37,571 nt of DNA from a virus. The position numbers were made by a program, and so were the translations under genes. Shown here one piece after another: positions 17,001 to 23,708 of the stretch (its first letter is position 1; every line of letters starts with the position of its first letter). Location of the stretch: the IMG/VR virus record IMGVR_UViG_3300034418_011087, positions 1 to 37,571 of that record. One strand, 5' to 3'. The notes beneath the pieces were generated by a model. That model saw only the letters and a program-made list of their open reading frames with translations, was not told the origin of the DNA and made no database searches.

Positions 17001-17904
17001 TTCCTCTAGTTGGGGTGAAATGAGGTATGGTACTAGCTACACAACTTCCCCATATGTTAACTTACAACTCCTCTCGGGTGGTAATGAGGGTAGAGATTAT
17101 TTCTTAGAAACAGGAAGTGGTCATTTCCTTCTTCAAGGTGGTGGTTTATTAATTAGTTCTTCTTACGAACCAACTTCCGGGATAAGAGTTCAACAAAGAG
17201 GTCCTGGGTTAGGTTTAGTTCACACCCTGAATATAGCTATTTCTAATTCACTTCAATTAGTAGCAAACACAGGTTCTACTGCTGTCGGAAGATTAGGGAT
17301 GCCTAGATCTGGATCATTACCTTATAAAAAATTAAATCCAAATCTTCCAAGTAATTATATTAGGTTTGCTCCAATCTCAGCTTCAGGTGTAGATACTTAC
17401 GAAGATTTTGATTTACCATTTATTATTAAAAAAGGTGATGAAATTAGAGTTACATGGAATCAAACCACAGCTACAAGAGCATTATTTGAAACTCAAGATT
17501 TTATAGTAACTGATGTCCGTACCTCAGCATCAGCATTATCCGCAGCATATGGTGATGATTATAATATTTCAACTTATAATCCAATCTACAATCATGATGT
17601 TTTTCATAGTTCTATTTGGAATACTATTAATGTAACACCTGACCCTTCAACATTTAATATTCCTGCTGGGGAAGTATTTAATTTTACTATTAGAAGAAGA
17701 GTAAATGCTGATGATAGAGCAGTGATTTTCCAATCACCTCCATCTGGTTCTTTAGGAATTAAAACCCCTTCAGGACAAGGATATTTAATACCCAATGATT
17801 TATCAGCGGTACAAAAACGAAATGTTCAAACAATCATTACTCAACTTAAATCTAGAAATCTATTTTTAGATACATTAGATGTTGAACAAACGTCCTCAAC
17901 TTAA
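11008..17904 (+). CDS. Giant baseplate/tail protein (2298 residues)
   Basis: The largest gene in the window. Residues 1-545 are mixed beta/helical. About 545-630 holds a wedge-type module (KEIFKRLYHNMSYLVKKKGT, then ISGLRQLINIWGIPNTILRI) resembling the phage tail protein I/gp7-like fold that joins the baseplate. About 678-880 looks like a LamG/concanavalin-like sandwich (alternating strands, GFISGS, ending QEFRYYAYAISES). About 1065-1136 is another conserved-looking block (YYFQKYTKGNVYDYLRLIKY, then VPARTNVSTG and HLLERNRYP). The remainder is Ser/Gly/Thr-rich beta structure typical of fibres. It probably combines wedge attachment with receptor or glycan binding. A single ATG start fits the frame; no later Met is close. 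Confidence 0.75.
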   Translation: MASEVTASIIPVTPSDLFPNGYELDESVVPSEVIDSYFDPNLNRVEFWIYDLSLNFLEGSSNFDGWYISNKSSTGENISLVNELSLDPVANLSSFGYSTGQLYTVYNFVNNELASSEDKQYYISEISSDRTELRLETNFITGEEIVKGFQDLTQKLDDPKYFDEFYLNFGNNDLIIGVNILLDTTGPEEYSILVKLYEPLPESFGLKDELYVVTKVAETSTFQVVFPNNVNVSSNLKYIQGPNVNLEIKDFVNNSTELKSKSELLSTTSSGSKDNLLNVLNQKGVKITPNYSYNTFNEFVNFSSAKKRIENFVEKLEQIQAYEADLDALATITGSTSASFQVSSSIASAYSKVEDIIKNFDGYEYYLYYNTSSLSYPKTGSSFPYTPLPTTDVSVSVWLGSDIEGSQYYGGILLSASLYDNNNQNWLYYTIPEFIRDNSDNNQYIEFSNMVGQHFDEIWLYTKAVSQRINTTSELEKGIPLKLAEEAVKSLGYQGFGNNYNNEGNYIGLTGENNGVYVPPTGSELITNYIAVNNGSIVNYWVLDYSYADYVQQLLDPGYPYPIDSVSKEIFKRLYHNMSYLVKKKGTISGLRQLINIWGIPNTILRINEFGGKNKDNSDDYDLWYNRYSYEFSPISTQHMPSASVVFPWMPLYRNYISSSEEIVPDSIQFRFKTTGYPSSSFGGEFFTQSLLVKKSDGDDTSTDFDFGIALFYTGSTSGSYSGSYTNEYNDWGLMRFYMSGSSADGGVAVSNDIYLPFFNKGWWSVMLQRNQHVSASDNNNATTYTLYAKNKIYNGFDGNTIGFEGSASITSNISESINDAWNKYGTGSADGVYLGGFISGSQVGGVTLNESGKIISGSLQEFRYYAYAISESIFNDFVMNPESIEGINLTGSLSSFDIVNFRAPLGNELESLFTSSLSSSYTESMTSMHPAITGAAAILVTESFYNPGTQVSSSNYDIIYYENSTLRTFSKTNTEVYFLDQPAVGLRNRISNKIQVADGSDYGTILSNQISIQQDYQISRSYTEDINSLEVAFSPQDEVNDDIIQTFGFGVVADSLADPRFLSESVDYYPQLRRTAEYYFQKYTKGNVYDYLRLIKYYDDSIFKAIKSYVPARTNVSTGIVIKQHLLERNRYPLPTLNETTTVARYASGSGANITYNNPINYENLELTSSISVGSFSGGAGGSANQYNVPAGYFRLQDNDPSSPYTLNSGSATRIFTNPTYSWIDTREDTFLDVSSSLIDLGNGFTNTDGEFTNYTTNDYTGNILFAVRNLNAGSGSVVANVEVALNEVGTGVIATQTRYLPLGTTVDYGFRDITFKSKKTYYFTLTSDANTVVRRLTAQFDNNASTNWGGQAYPDSNVNVTGLTEFTNHNESEFFDGEYSGSEFAATTQSLFNNPFTKPSTTETTYNFLVGEYGPILDYGNTKIDVKFWDSVIDTFETTVRPYNPGSGTGSAIWITQSANGVSTPQNYYEVVAIALLDSDGANTVIGGGWYEVGTEGNIYPSESYYWANQVTWDSAPMVRFDINGAISAGSVDTDTESSGIPLTDIVLQGLKIKQQDDLAASSGYGYRFYYTGDGEYLDTPGDQGSSRWILGTDPTFALSEGAYSSYLKYFSTAVLTFGGSGLGATSSLGYAIKNSASVSEGIVYYAPANYYHTGSELNRWKPFGLCLNAVDVNNNDNTSTLNYSGSQIEFALSASGTSFVDGTGLNSFIINSDYIPVLSKTYSSTNNSFLYKYNLLNTSRNNSRVGDETSLVSFDPYISSLGVNFENSVYYATPNNYNENRNNSFIYDVDYSTNATTATNRIAVISGSATPAEVPDSNYTMRRIINPRYDGCEVASADYNFYTPSTSSVNFLSGGSGSWGGDTTGGKFGKVAAVDKHPIYFAHFKNSKENYELWDSYTFRLDALIQVPSNDISGTNIVPKVYKLDGSNERLDEVSSIFEKGRNAIVAYDKNIFNGIDYSSLTVGSSEILQGGLEYNAVLTNEISEVEFKDTCSFISSSWGEMRYGTSYTTSPYVNLQLLSGGNEGRDYFLETGSGHFLLQGGGLLISSSYEPTSGIRVQQRGPGLGLVHTLNIAISNSLQLVANTGSTAVGRLGMPRSGSLPYKKLNPNLPSNYIRFAPISASGVDTYEDFDLPFIIKKGDEIRVTWNQTTATRALFETQDFIVTDVRTSASALSAAYGDDYNISTYNPIYNHDVFHSSIWNTINVTPDPSTFNIPAGEVFNFTIRRRVNADDRAVIFQSPPSGSLGIKTPSGQGYLIPNDLSAVQKRNVQTIITQLKSRNLFLDTLDVEQTSST

Positions 17905-17935
17905 CAACTAAATTTGGATAGAAACTAAAAAAACG

Positions 17936-17951
17936 TATATTTATAAATAAA
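17936..17951 (+). promoter_or_regulatory. T4-like late promoter motif
   Basis: An exact copy of TATATTTATAAATAAA (TATAAATA at 17942-17949), 11 nt before ATG 17963, in the 58-nt gap after the giant tail gene. With T4 geometry the mRNA leader would be about 8 nt. Confidence 0.65.
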
Positions 17952-17962
17952 ATAATCTAACA

Positions 17963-18631
17963 ATGGGATATTTAAATAACCAAGTAGTAACAATTGATGC
18001 CATCCTTACTAAAAAGGGAAGAGAATTACTCTCGAAAGGTGATGGTTCTTTCAAGATTACTCAATTTGCTCTAAGTGATGATGAAATCGATTATACCTTG
18101 TATAATCCAAATCACCCCTCAGGTTCTGCTTACTATGGTGAGGCGATTGAAAACATGCCTTTAATGGAAGCTTTTCCTGATGAAACCCAAATCATGAAAT
18201 ATAAATTAGCTACATTACCTCGTGGTACAGCTAAAATGCCTGTTTTAGATGTTGGTAGAAGCAGTGTTATTTTAAAACAAAATGCTCCTTCAAATATTAC
18301 ACCATCAACATTAAATTACTTGGGTAATAACCAAACAACCGAAAGTTCAGGTTATACCTTTACAATTTCTGATATTAGATTATTCTCAACATTTGAAGGA
18401 ACTGGAATTGATACTAAAGCTTCTCAAGCATTAAACTCAACTTCAACTAATGGTACCAATGTATCTAAAACAGTAATTGGAACTACATTGAATATGAGAG
18501 CAACAGGTGTTAATACATTATTTGGTAGTCAAACTACTTTATATGCTACATTAACAATTGTTGGTAGAGACAGTGGTGCAAGATTGCAAATCCCAGTAGA
18601 GATTAGAAAAACAAATACAACAACTGCATAA
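17963..18631 (+). CDS. Virion structural protein
   Basis: 222 residues. The N terminus (about 1-45: VTIDAILTKKGRELLSKGDG, then KITQFALSDDEIDYTLYNP) is a pattern I associate with a conserved structural protein of T4-like and related phages that sits with baseplate genes. The middle binds nothing recognisable, and the C-terminal half is beta-rich (TFTISDIRLF, TLYATLTIVGRDSG). It is the first gene after a late motif and is followed by two mutually similar structural genes. Likely baseplate or tail-tip, exact role unknown. Confidence 0.6.
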   Translation: MGYLNNQVVTIDAILTKKGRELLSKGDGSFKITQFALSDDEIDYTLYNPNHPSGSAYYGEAIENMPLMEAFPDETQIMKYKLATLPRGTAKMPVLDVGRSSVILKQNAPSNITPSTLNYLGNNQTTESSGYTFTISDIRLFSTFEGTGIDTKASQALNSTSTNGTNVSKTVIGTTLNMRATGVNTLFGSQTTLYATLTIVGRDSGARLQIPVEIRKTNTTTA

Positions 18632-18651
18632 GCTATATAACACTATAAGAT

Positions 18652-19680
18652 ATGGGATTTTCATTATTACAACCTGAAGATTTAGTACTAAGTAACGATT
18701 CTGTTACCGCTGCTATATGGAGCAATAATACTCCAACACTAACTTCTTTTTATACTTCATCAACTCAAGTAGTTAGCAGCACCTCAGAATTTTTCTTTTC
18801 AGTTTACCAAACTGCATCTACTGATTCAACAGCTGCTGTACAATTTAACATTGCATATTGTGATGCTGATGGTAGTGGTAGTACATTTTACAATGCTTTA
18901 GTAACAGGTTCAACACCTACTAAATCAAACTATGGTCAATATCGTACTTTGATTTTAGGAGATGAAAACGCAAGCTTCATCTTTGGTAACTATTCTGCAT
19001 CTTATTTTTATGCTATCAACGTAGAAAGAGCAAGATATAAAGAAAAATTATTCCCTGGTACAATGACTCTCCATCTTTCAGGTTCAGGAGGTATTGTTAA
19101 ATTAACAGATGATAGTGTTGTTGCTTCTTCAGTAACCTATACTGATGCCGGTAGAAAATATAACCTAGTTTCAGGCTCAGCTGGAACAGTTTACACAGGT
19201 TCAAATGCTAATGGTTGGGCTGATTCAGGTTCATATGGTTGGGTGTTACCTGATATTGGAGTAATTTTATTAAATGGTGAAGCTTTAAGTGGATCTATGT
19301 CTGTAGGTGGTATTTCACTTCCAACAACACGTTCATTTGATTCAGGATCATTTAACCAAGCTAAAATTGTAAACTCTTTAAATATTGCTGGAGCTGCCGG
19401 ATCCGGATTTACTCTAAACTCAGAAGAAACACTTTCATCTGATTTTATTTTCGTTAGAGCTAGAAACAGTGAATTTAACTATTCAGAAAACCCATCATTT
19501 ATTTCGGGTTCTACTGGTGAAGTATTATTTAATTCATTTATTGATAACCCTAAAACCTATATTACCACAGTAGGACTTTACAACGATAATAACGAACTCT
19601 TAGCTGTAGCGAAGTTGTCAAGACCTTTACCAAAAGATTTTACAAAAGAGCTACTTGTGAGAGTTAAGCTAGACTTCTAA
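18652..19680 (+). CDS. Baseplate structural protein, paralogue A
   Basis: 342 residues, beta-rich. The C-terminal domain (about 262-342) has FVRARNSEFNYSENPSFISG, then a TYITTVGLYNDNNELLAVAKLS strand pair and a closing RVKLDF strand. The next gene has the same layout (NEFDFSLNP, YVTTIGLYDENNQLLVVGKLS), so the two are paralogues. A middle RYKEKLFPGTMTLHLSG element also has a counterpart in the neighbour. This organisation resembles proteins annotated near the wedge genes of cyanophage-type myoviruses. Probably a baseplate component; the exact T4 equivalent is uncertain. Confidence 0.6.
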   Translation: MGFSLLQPEDLVLSNDSVTAAIWSNNTPTLTSFYTSSTQVVSSTSEFFFSVYQTASTDSTAAVQFNIAYCDADGSGSTFYNALVTGSTPTKSNYGQYRTLILGDENASFIFGNYSASYFYAINVERARYKEKLFPGTMTLHLSGSGGIVKLTDDSVVASSVTYTDAGRKYNLVSGSAGTVYTGSNANGWADSGSYGWVLPDIGVILLNGEALSGSMSVGGISLPTTRSFDSGSFNQAKIVNSLNIAGAAGSGFTLNSEETLSSDFIFVRARNSEFNYSENPSFISGSTGEVLFNSFIDNPKTYITTVGLYNDNNELLAVAKLSRPLPKDFTKELLVRVKLDF

Positions 19681-19685
19681 AATGA

Positions 19686-20702
19686 ATGAGTGCGTTCAAA
19701 CAATTTACAACGAAGGATGTTGCTATAACACCATTTGATGCTATTAAAGGATTTTCTTTTAGTGGTAATGAGATAACTGGTTCTACCGTTGGAATTGAAG
19801 TCTATCAGGGAATAAAACCAACATCATCAGTTTTTATATCCCAGTCTGAACAACCTACAGGATTAGTTTTTATACAAAATACTACGGGTATTTACTCTAG
19901 TATTAAACAATTATATTATTCAAACTATTTAACCTCAAGTTTAGGAGATACAGTTCCTACACGAAGTATTATAGCAGGTGCTACTCCTGAAGACCTTAGG
20001 TATGTAGGTGCTATTGAAGCTCCTAGATATGAAAATTATCTTCAATCAACTCTAACCCAATCAAGATATTTTCCAACAGGATCAGGGGATAAAATCTCCG
20101 TAGTTTCTGTACCTGCTAAATTATTTGGTGAAAATATTGTTCCTTATACATTTGAGGTAGAATATACTAACTCTTTAGGATTAGCTGCTAAAGTTATTGA
20201 TGATGGGGAAGGTAATCTTAAAGTATTATCAACATCAGGTTCTATAGCTGCTTATGGGGCAGGAGCTTATGGAGCTGGAAGTTATGGGTCACTAACCGGT
20301 CTTAATTCTGGGAGTATTGTAGGTCAAGTATTTTATTCTCATGGTATAGCAACATTTACTACTAGTTCCCTTATTACAATGGGTGGTGAAGTAAGTGAAT
20401 CTGTTGCTAATTTAGCTAATTTTACAGTTAATTTTTCATCCTCATTTAGATTATACGAACATCAATATAAGTGTGGTATTAGAAATAATGAATTTGATTT
20501 CTCTCTTAACCCAACTTTACTCTCAGGCAGTGCTGATGATGTTTATTATGATTTTGCAACAGGATCAGAATTTAATCCATATGTAACAACCATCGGCTTG
20601 TACGATGAAAATAATCAATTATTAGTAGTAGGAAAACTTTCATTTCCCGTACCAATTTCTAGGTATGTAGATACTACTTTAATTGTTAATTTCGACACTT
20701 AA
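19686..20702 (+). CDS. Baseplate structural protein, paralogue B
   Basis: 338 residues. It shares with the preceding protein the C-terminal module (GIRNNEFDFSLNPTLL, then YVTTIGLYDENNQLLVVGKL) and a central KLFGENIVPYTFEVEY strand. A Gly/Ala/Tyr-rich loop (AAYGAGAYGAGSYGS, about 193-207) is a distinctive insertion. ATG 19682 is out of frame; ATG 19686 gives MSAFKQFTTKDV and is used here. The two paralogues could form a heteromeric ring or alternate in one complex. It ends 10 nt before the GIY-YIG gene. Confidence 0.6.
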   Translation: MSAFKQFTTKDVAITPFDAIKGFSFSGNEITGSTVGIEVYQGIKPTSSVFISQSEQPTGLVFIQNTTGIYSSIKQLYYSNYLTSSLGDTVPTRSIIAGATPEDLRYVGAIEAPRYENYLQSTLTQSRYFPTGSGDKISVVSVPAKLFGENIVPYTFEVEYTNSLGLAAKVIDDGEGNLKVLSTSGSIAAYGAGAYGAGSYGSLTGLNSGSIVGQVFYSHGIATFTTSSLITMGGEVSESVANLANFTVNFSSSFRLYEHQYKCGIRNNEFDFSLNPTLLSGSADDVYYDFATGSEFNPYVTTIGLYDENNQLLVVGKLSFPVPISRYVDTTLIVNFDT

Positions 20703-20712
20703 AAAAACAATC

Positions 20713-21162
20713 ATGAACTGGATTTATCAAAATGAAGAAATGAAGGGAGTCTCTGACTTTCCTGATGAAACTTATGGCTTTGTTTATAGAATAGTTCACA
20801 AACCAACTGGCAAAGCTTATATTGGAAAAAAAATACTCCAAAACACAACTAAAGTAAAATTAACCAAAAAAGAATTAGCTGAATATGAAGGTGTAGTAGG
20901 TAGAAGACCTGCTTACAAACTCGCAGTTAAAGAATCAAATTGGAAATCATATTGGGGCTCTAACAAATACCTAAAAGAATTATACGAGACCGAACCAAAA
21001 GAAAATTTTGAACGTCATATTATAATTTGTGCCCCTACAAAAAAGTTATTAACTTATTATGAAGTAAAATACCAAATGGTATACCAAGTACTAGAAAAAC
21101 CAGATGAATTCTTTAATGATAACATTCTTGGAAAGTTTTTTACACGTGACTTTGATGTCTAA
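20713..21162 (+). CDS. GIY-YIG-type endonuclease
   Basis: 149 residues from ATG 20713; an upstream in-frame TTG overlaps the preceding gene and is less likely. The N-terminal motif YGFVYRI...TGKAYIGKK (about 21-40) is the two-strand GIY-YIG hallmark, with V24-Y25 and Y36-I37-G38. WKSYWGSNKYLKELYE (77-92) fits the helix with its usual basic residues, and E117 in YYEVKYQ is the likely metal ligand. The insertion 42-75 is long for the family. It may be a freestanding Seg-like homing nuclease or a phage nuclease conserved in this position. It sits between tail and replication genes, a common site for such elements. Confidence 0.75.
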   Translation: MNWIYQNEEMKGVSDFPDETYGFVYRIVHKPTGKAYIGKKILQNTTKVKLTKKELAEYEGVVGRRPAYKLAVKESNWKSYWGSNKYLKELYETEPKENFERHIIICAPTKKLLTYYEVKYQMVYQVLEKPDEFFNDNILGKFFTRDFDV

Positions 21163-21186
21163 AAATGGTTTCGTATATTACCCTCT

Positions 21187-22113
21187 ATGGTAAATGAACT
21201 ACTTGTTAATCTAGTTGATTCTGTCTTAGGTGCAGGGAAAAGAACAGCGAGGGGCAATAAAGCTTATCACTGTCCTTACTGCAACCACCATAAACCTAAA
21301 CTAGAAGTCAATTTCACCCAGCATAAAAAAGGATATAATCCTTGGCATTGTTGGGCTTGTGATAAAAAAGGTAGTCGTATATCTCAAATCTTTAAAAAAG
21401 TAGGAGCATCATCTGAAAAATTTGAAGAATTAACCAAACTTATAGGTTCAGAAGTTGAATACAAACAAGTAACTACTTCTACAGAACTAAAACTTCCCGA
21501 AGAATTTAAACCAATTATAGGTAGTCGTGATATTGTAGCACGTCATGCTTTTGCTTATCTTAAAAATAGAGGCATTACAAGAGATGATATTGAAAAATAT
21601 AATATTGGTTATTGCGAATCAGGTCGATATGCTAAAATGGTTATTATTCCATCTTATGATGAAACAGGAAAATTAAACTATTTTACAGGTCGTTCATTTG
21701 AAAAGGATCCTTATGTAAAATATCGCAACCCAGAAACATCACGTGACATTGTACCATTTGAATTGTTTATAAACTGGAGTATACCGCTTATATTGTGCGA
21801 AGGACCATTTGATGCCATAGCCATTAAAAGAAATGCTATCCCGCTATTAGGCAAAAATATACAACAAAATTTAATGAAAAAAATCGTCACATCTGAAGTT
21901 GAAAAAATCTATATAGCTTTAGATACAGACGCCCAAAAGCAAGCCCTCAAGTTTGCTGAATATTTTATAAATCAAGGTAAGGAAGTCTATTTTATGGACT
22001 TAGATGGGAAAGACCCGAGTGAAATGGGATTTGAAAATTTCACAAAACTAATTCAAAAAACGTTTCCAATAGATCAATATGGTTTGATGGAAAGGAAGCT
22101 ACAACTACTATGA
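21187..22113 (+). CDS. 61: DNA primase, T4 gp61-like
   Basis: 308 residues, close to T4 gp61 (342). The N terminus has a zinc-binding domain with C29-P-Y-C32 and C55-W-A-C58, followed by a linker and a TOPRIM domain with E205 in LILCEGPFDA, the DxD at D246/D248 in ALDTDAQ, and FMDLDGKDPSEMG (269-281). It makes the RNA primers for lagging-strand synthesis with the gp41-type helicase. The stop overlaps the start of the nuclease gene (ATGA), so the two are translationally coupled. Nothing appears missing. Confidence 0.88.
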   Translation: MVNELLVNLVDSVLGAGKRTARGNKAYHCPYCNHHKPKLEVNFTQHKKGYNPWHCWACDKKGSRISQIFKKVGASSEKFEELTKLIGSEVEYKQVTTSTELKLPEEFKPIIGSRDIVARHAFAYLKNRGITRDDIEKYNIGYCESGRYAKMVIIPSYDETGKLNYFTGRSFEKDPYVKYRNPETSRDIVPFELFINWSIPLILCEGPFDAIAIKRNAIPLLGKNIQQNLMKKIVTSEVEKIYIALDTDAQKQALKFAEYFINQGKEVYFMDLDGKDPSEMGFENFTKLIQKTFPIDQYGLMERKLQLL

Positions 22114-22883
22114 GTAAGAGAAACATTAAAAAGTCTTACGATCGTATCTTAGAAATTTCTGAAGATGCCAAGCAAATTACAATGCCTGATTCGCGCTATT
22201 ATAGACGAAATGGCGAATATTACCCCTCAGTAACTTATGTTTTAGGAACTTACCCTAAAGGTAAGTATTTTGAAGACTGGCTAAAAAAAGTAGGTTATTC
22301 ATCTGAATATATTGTTAAAAAAGCAGGGGAAGAAGGTACACAAGTTCATGAAATGATTGAAGCGTATTTAAACGGGGAAGAATTAAACTTCTTAGGTCCT
22401 CATGGTCGCCCCTTATATCATCCAGATGTTTGGCAAATGTTTTTACGTTTTGTTGAATGGTGGGAAGAATACAATCCTATACTAATCGAAACTGAAGTAC
22501 ACCTATTTTCAGATGAACTTAAAGTAGCAGGTACTTGTGATATGGTTTGTGAGATTGATGGTGAACTTTGGATTATCGACTTTAAAACATCTAATAATCT
22601 ACAAACAACATATGATTTACAGGCAGCTGTTTATGGTCAAATGTATAAAGAATGTTATGGTAAAGAAGCAAACCGCTATGGTATCCTTTGGTTAAAATCT
22701 AACAAACGTAAGGGTGCAAGTGGTAAAATGCAAGGTAAAGGATGGGAAATGTATGAGTCATCTCGTTCACAAGAAGAAAATCTTGATATTTTTAAAACAG
22801 TTAAAAAATTGTTTGATTTAGAAAACCCAACCCATAAACCTATTTTTACCCAATTTAAAACGCAAGTGAAACGAAAGTTGTGA
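22110..22883 (+). CDS. PD-(D/E)XK nuclease, RecB/Cas4-like
   Basis: 257 residues. Motifs in order: GTQVH with H80, GTCD with D144, IDFKTS with D157 and K159, and a QAAVYGQ helix with Q171, the standard RecB-nuclease arrangement. Before these, YYPSVTYVLGTYPKGKYFEDW forms the helical N-terminal part common in exonucleases of this clan. No cysteine cluster for an iron-sulphur site is evident (C143, C147, C182 only), unlike Cas4/AddB. It is coupled to the primase gene and probably acts in recombination or DNA end processing. Confidence 0.85.
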   Translation: MSKRNIKKSYDRILEISEDAKQITMPDSRYYRRNGEYYPSVTYVLGTYPKGKYFEDWLKKVGYSSEYIVKKAGEEGTQVHEMIEAYLNGEELNFLGPHGRPLYHPDVWQMFLRFVEWWEEYNPILIETEVHLFSDELKVAGTCDMVCEIDGELWIIDFKTSNNLQTTYDLQAAVYGQMYKECYGKEANRYGILWLKSNKRKGASGKMQGKGWEMYESSRSQEENLDIFKTVKKLFDLENPTHKPIFTQFKTQVKRKL

Positions 22884-22897
22884 TATTTATATTAAAA
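22882..22897 (+). promoter_or_regulatory. Variant late promoter motif
   Basis: GATATTTATATTAAAA resembles the exact 16-bp motif and lies 7 nt before ATG 22905. It overlaps the stop of the nuclease gene and would open the cargo block 22905-27958. Confidence 0.4.
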
Positions 22898-22904
22898 CAC
22901 ATTG

Positions 22905-23708
22905 ATGATTTCACTGACACGACTTTTAAAGGAAGTTCAAGGTAACCCAAAAGCTATAATCCTTGCTGGCGCCCCTGGTGCTGGTAAGGGTTCTATCTTG
23001 GGGGATTTAGATTTATCGGGGTTAAAAATATTCAATTTAGATGATACTATTTTAGCTTTAGCAAAAGCCGAAAAATTTTCACTAAATCAAAAAGATACAG
23101 ATGCTGAAAACAGAAGTGCTTTTATGAAGGCAATGGCTGCAGCAACTAAAAAACTTAAAGGAGAACAAATCCCTACAGCAATCGCTAATAAAGATTCATT
23201 TATCTTAGATGGCACGGCTGCATCAGCTAAACAAACTCAATTATTAGTTGACCAATTAAAGGAAGCTGGCTATGATATAATGATGTTATATGTTTATACG
23301 CATCTTGAAACGTCTCTAAAACGCAACGAACGTAGGTTCGAGAAGAGTGGTGGTGAAGATAGAAGTTTAATGCCAAGCGCTGTATACAGAACTTGGATTG
23401 ATGTAGCTAAAAATTTTGAAACTTACCAACAAATGTTTGGTAATAATTTTGTATCTGTTTCAAACTTAGGTAAAGATGAAACAATGAAAGATGTAGAAAA
23501 AATTCTAAAAACCTACATCGATCCATTTAAACCAACAGATGCTAAACCTAAAACTGATAAGGAAATAGCTAGATCTAAAAAACAATCTGAAGAATTAAAT
23601 AAAGAAATCCAAGATTTCTTAAATTCAGATAAAGTCCAAAATATTATTGATAATTCAGTGTCTAAAGAAGAGGCACAATCAAAGATAACATCATTTGTAA
23701 ATGGCTAA
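22905..23708 (+). CDS. P-loop kinase (zeta-toxin/polynucleotide-kinase-like) with N-terminal tag
   Basis: 267 residues from ATG 22905 (a TTG one codon earlier is less likely). A Walker A motif GAPGAGKGS (22-30) follows the hydrophobic strand KAIILA. NLDDTI and a FILDGTAAS strand suit a nucleoside/polynucleotide kinase fold, and RNERRFEKSGGEDR may be the arginine-rich lid. The C-terminal 70 residues are Lys-rich and helical. The first ten residues (MISLTRLLKE) precede the kinase strand and end in an LxE tripeptide, like the tags on later proteins. The 3' end overlaps the next gene by 8 nt. Substrate unknown; a zeta-like toxin is an alternative. Confidence 0.75.
   Translation: MISLTRLLKEVQGNPKAIILAGAPGAGKGSILGDLDLSGLKIFNLDDTILALAKAEKFSLNQKDTDAENRSAFMKAMAAATKKLKGEQIPTAIANKDSFILDGTAASAKQTQLLVDQLKEAGYDIMMLYVYTHLETSLKRNERRFEKSGGEDRSLMPSAVYRTWIDVAKNFETYQQMFGNNFVSVSNLGKDETMKDVEKILKTYIDPFKPTDAKPKTDKEIARSKKQSEELNKEIQDFLNSDKVQNIIDNSVSKEEAQSKITSFVNG

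Noticed and set aside
7548-17904. LNE tripeptides in tail proteins, such as those in the gp6-like and giant proteins
   Set aside because: They lie within domains rather than at boundaries and are few for the length; tail proteins are not substrates of prohead proteases.
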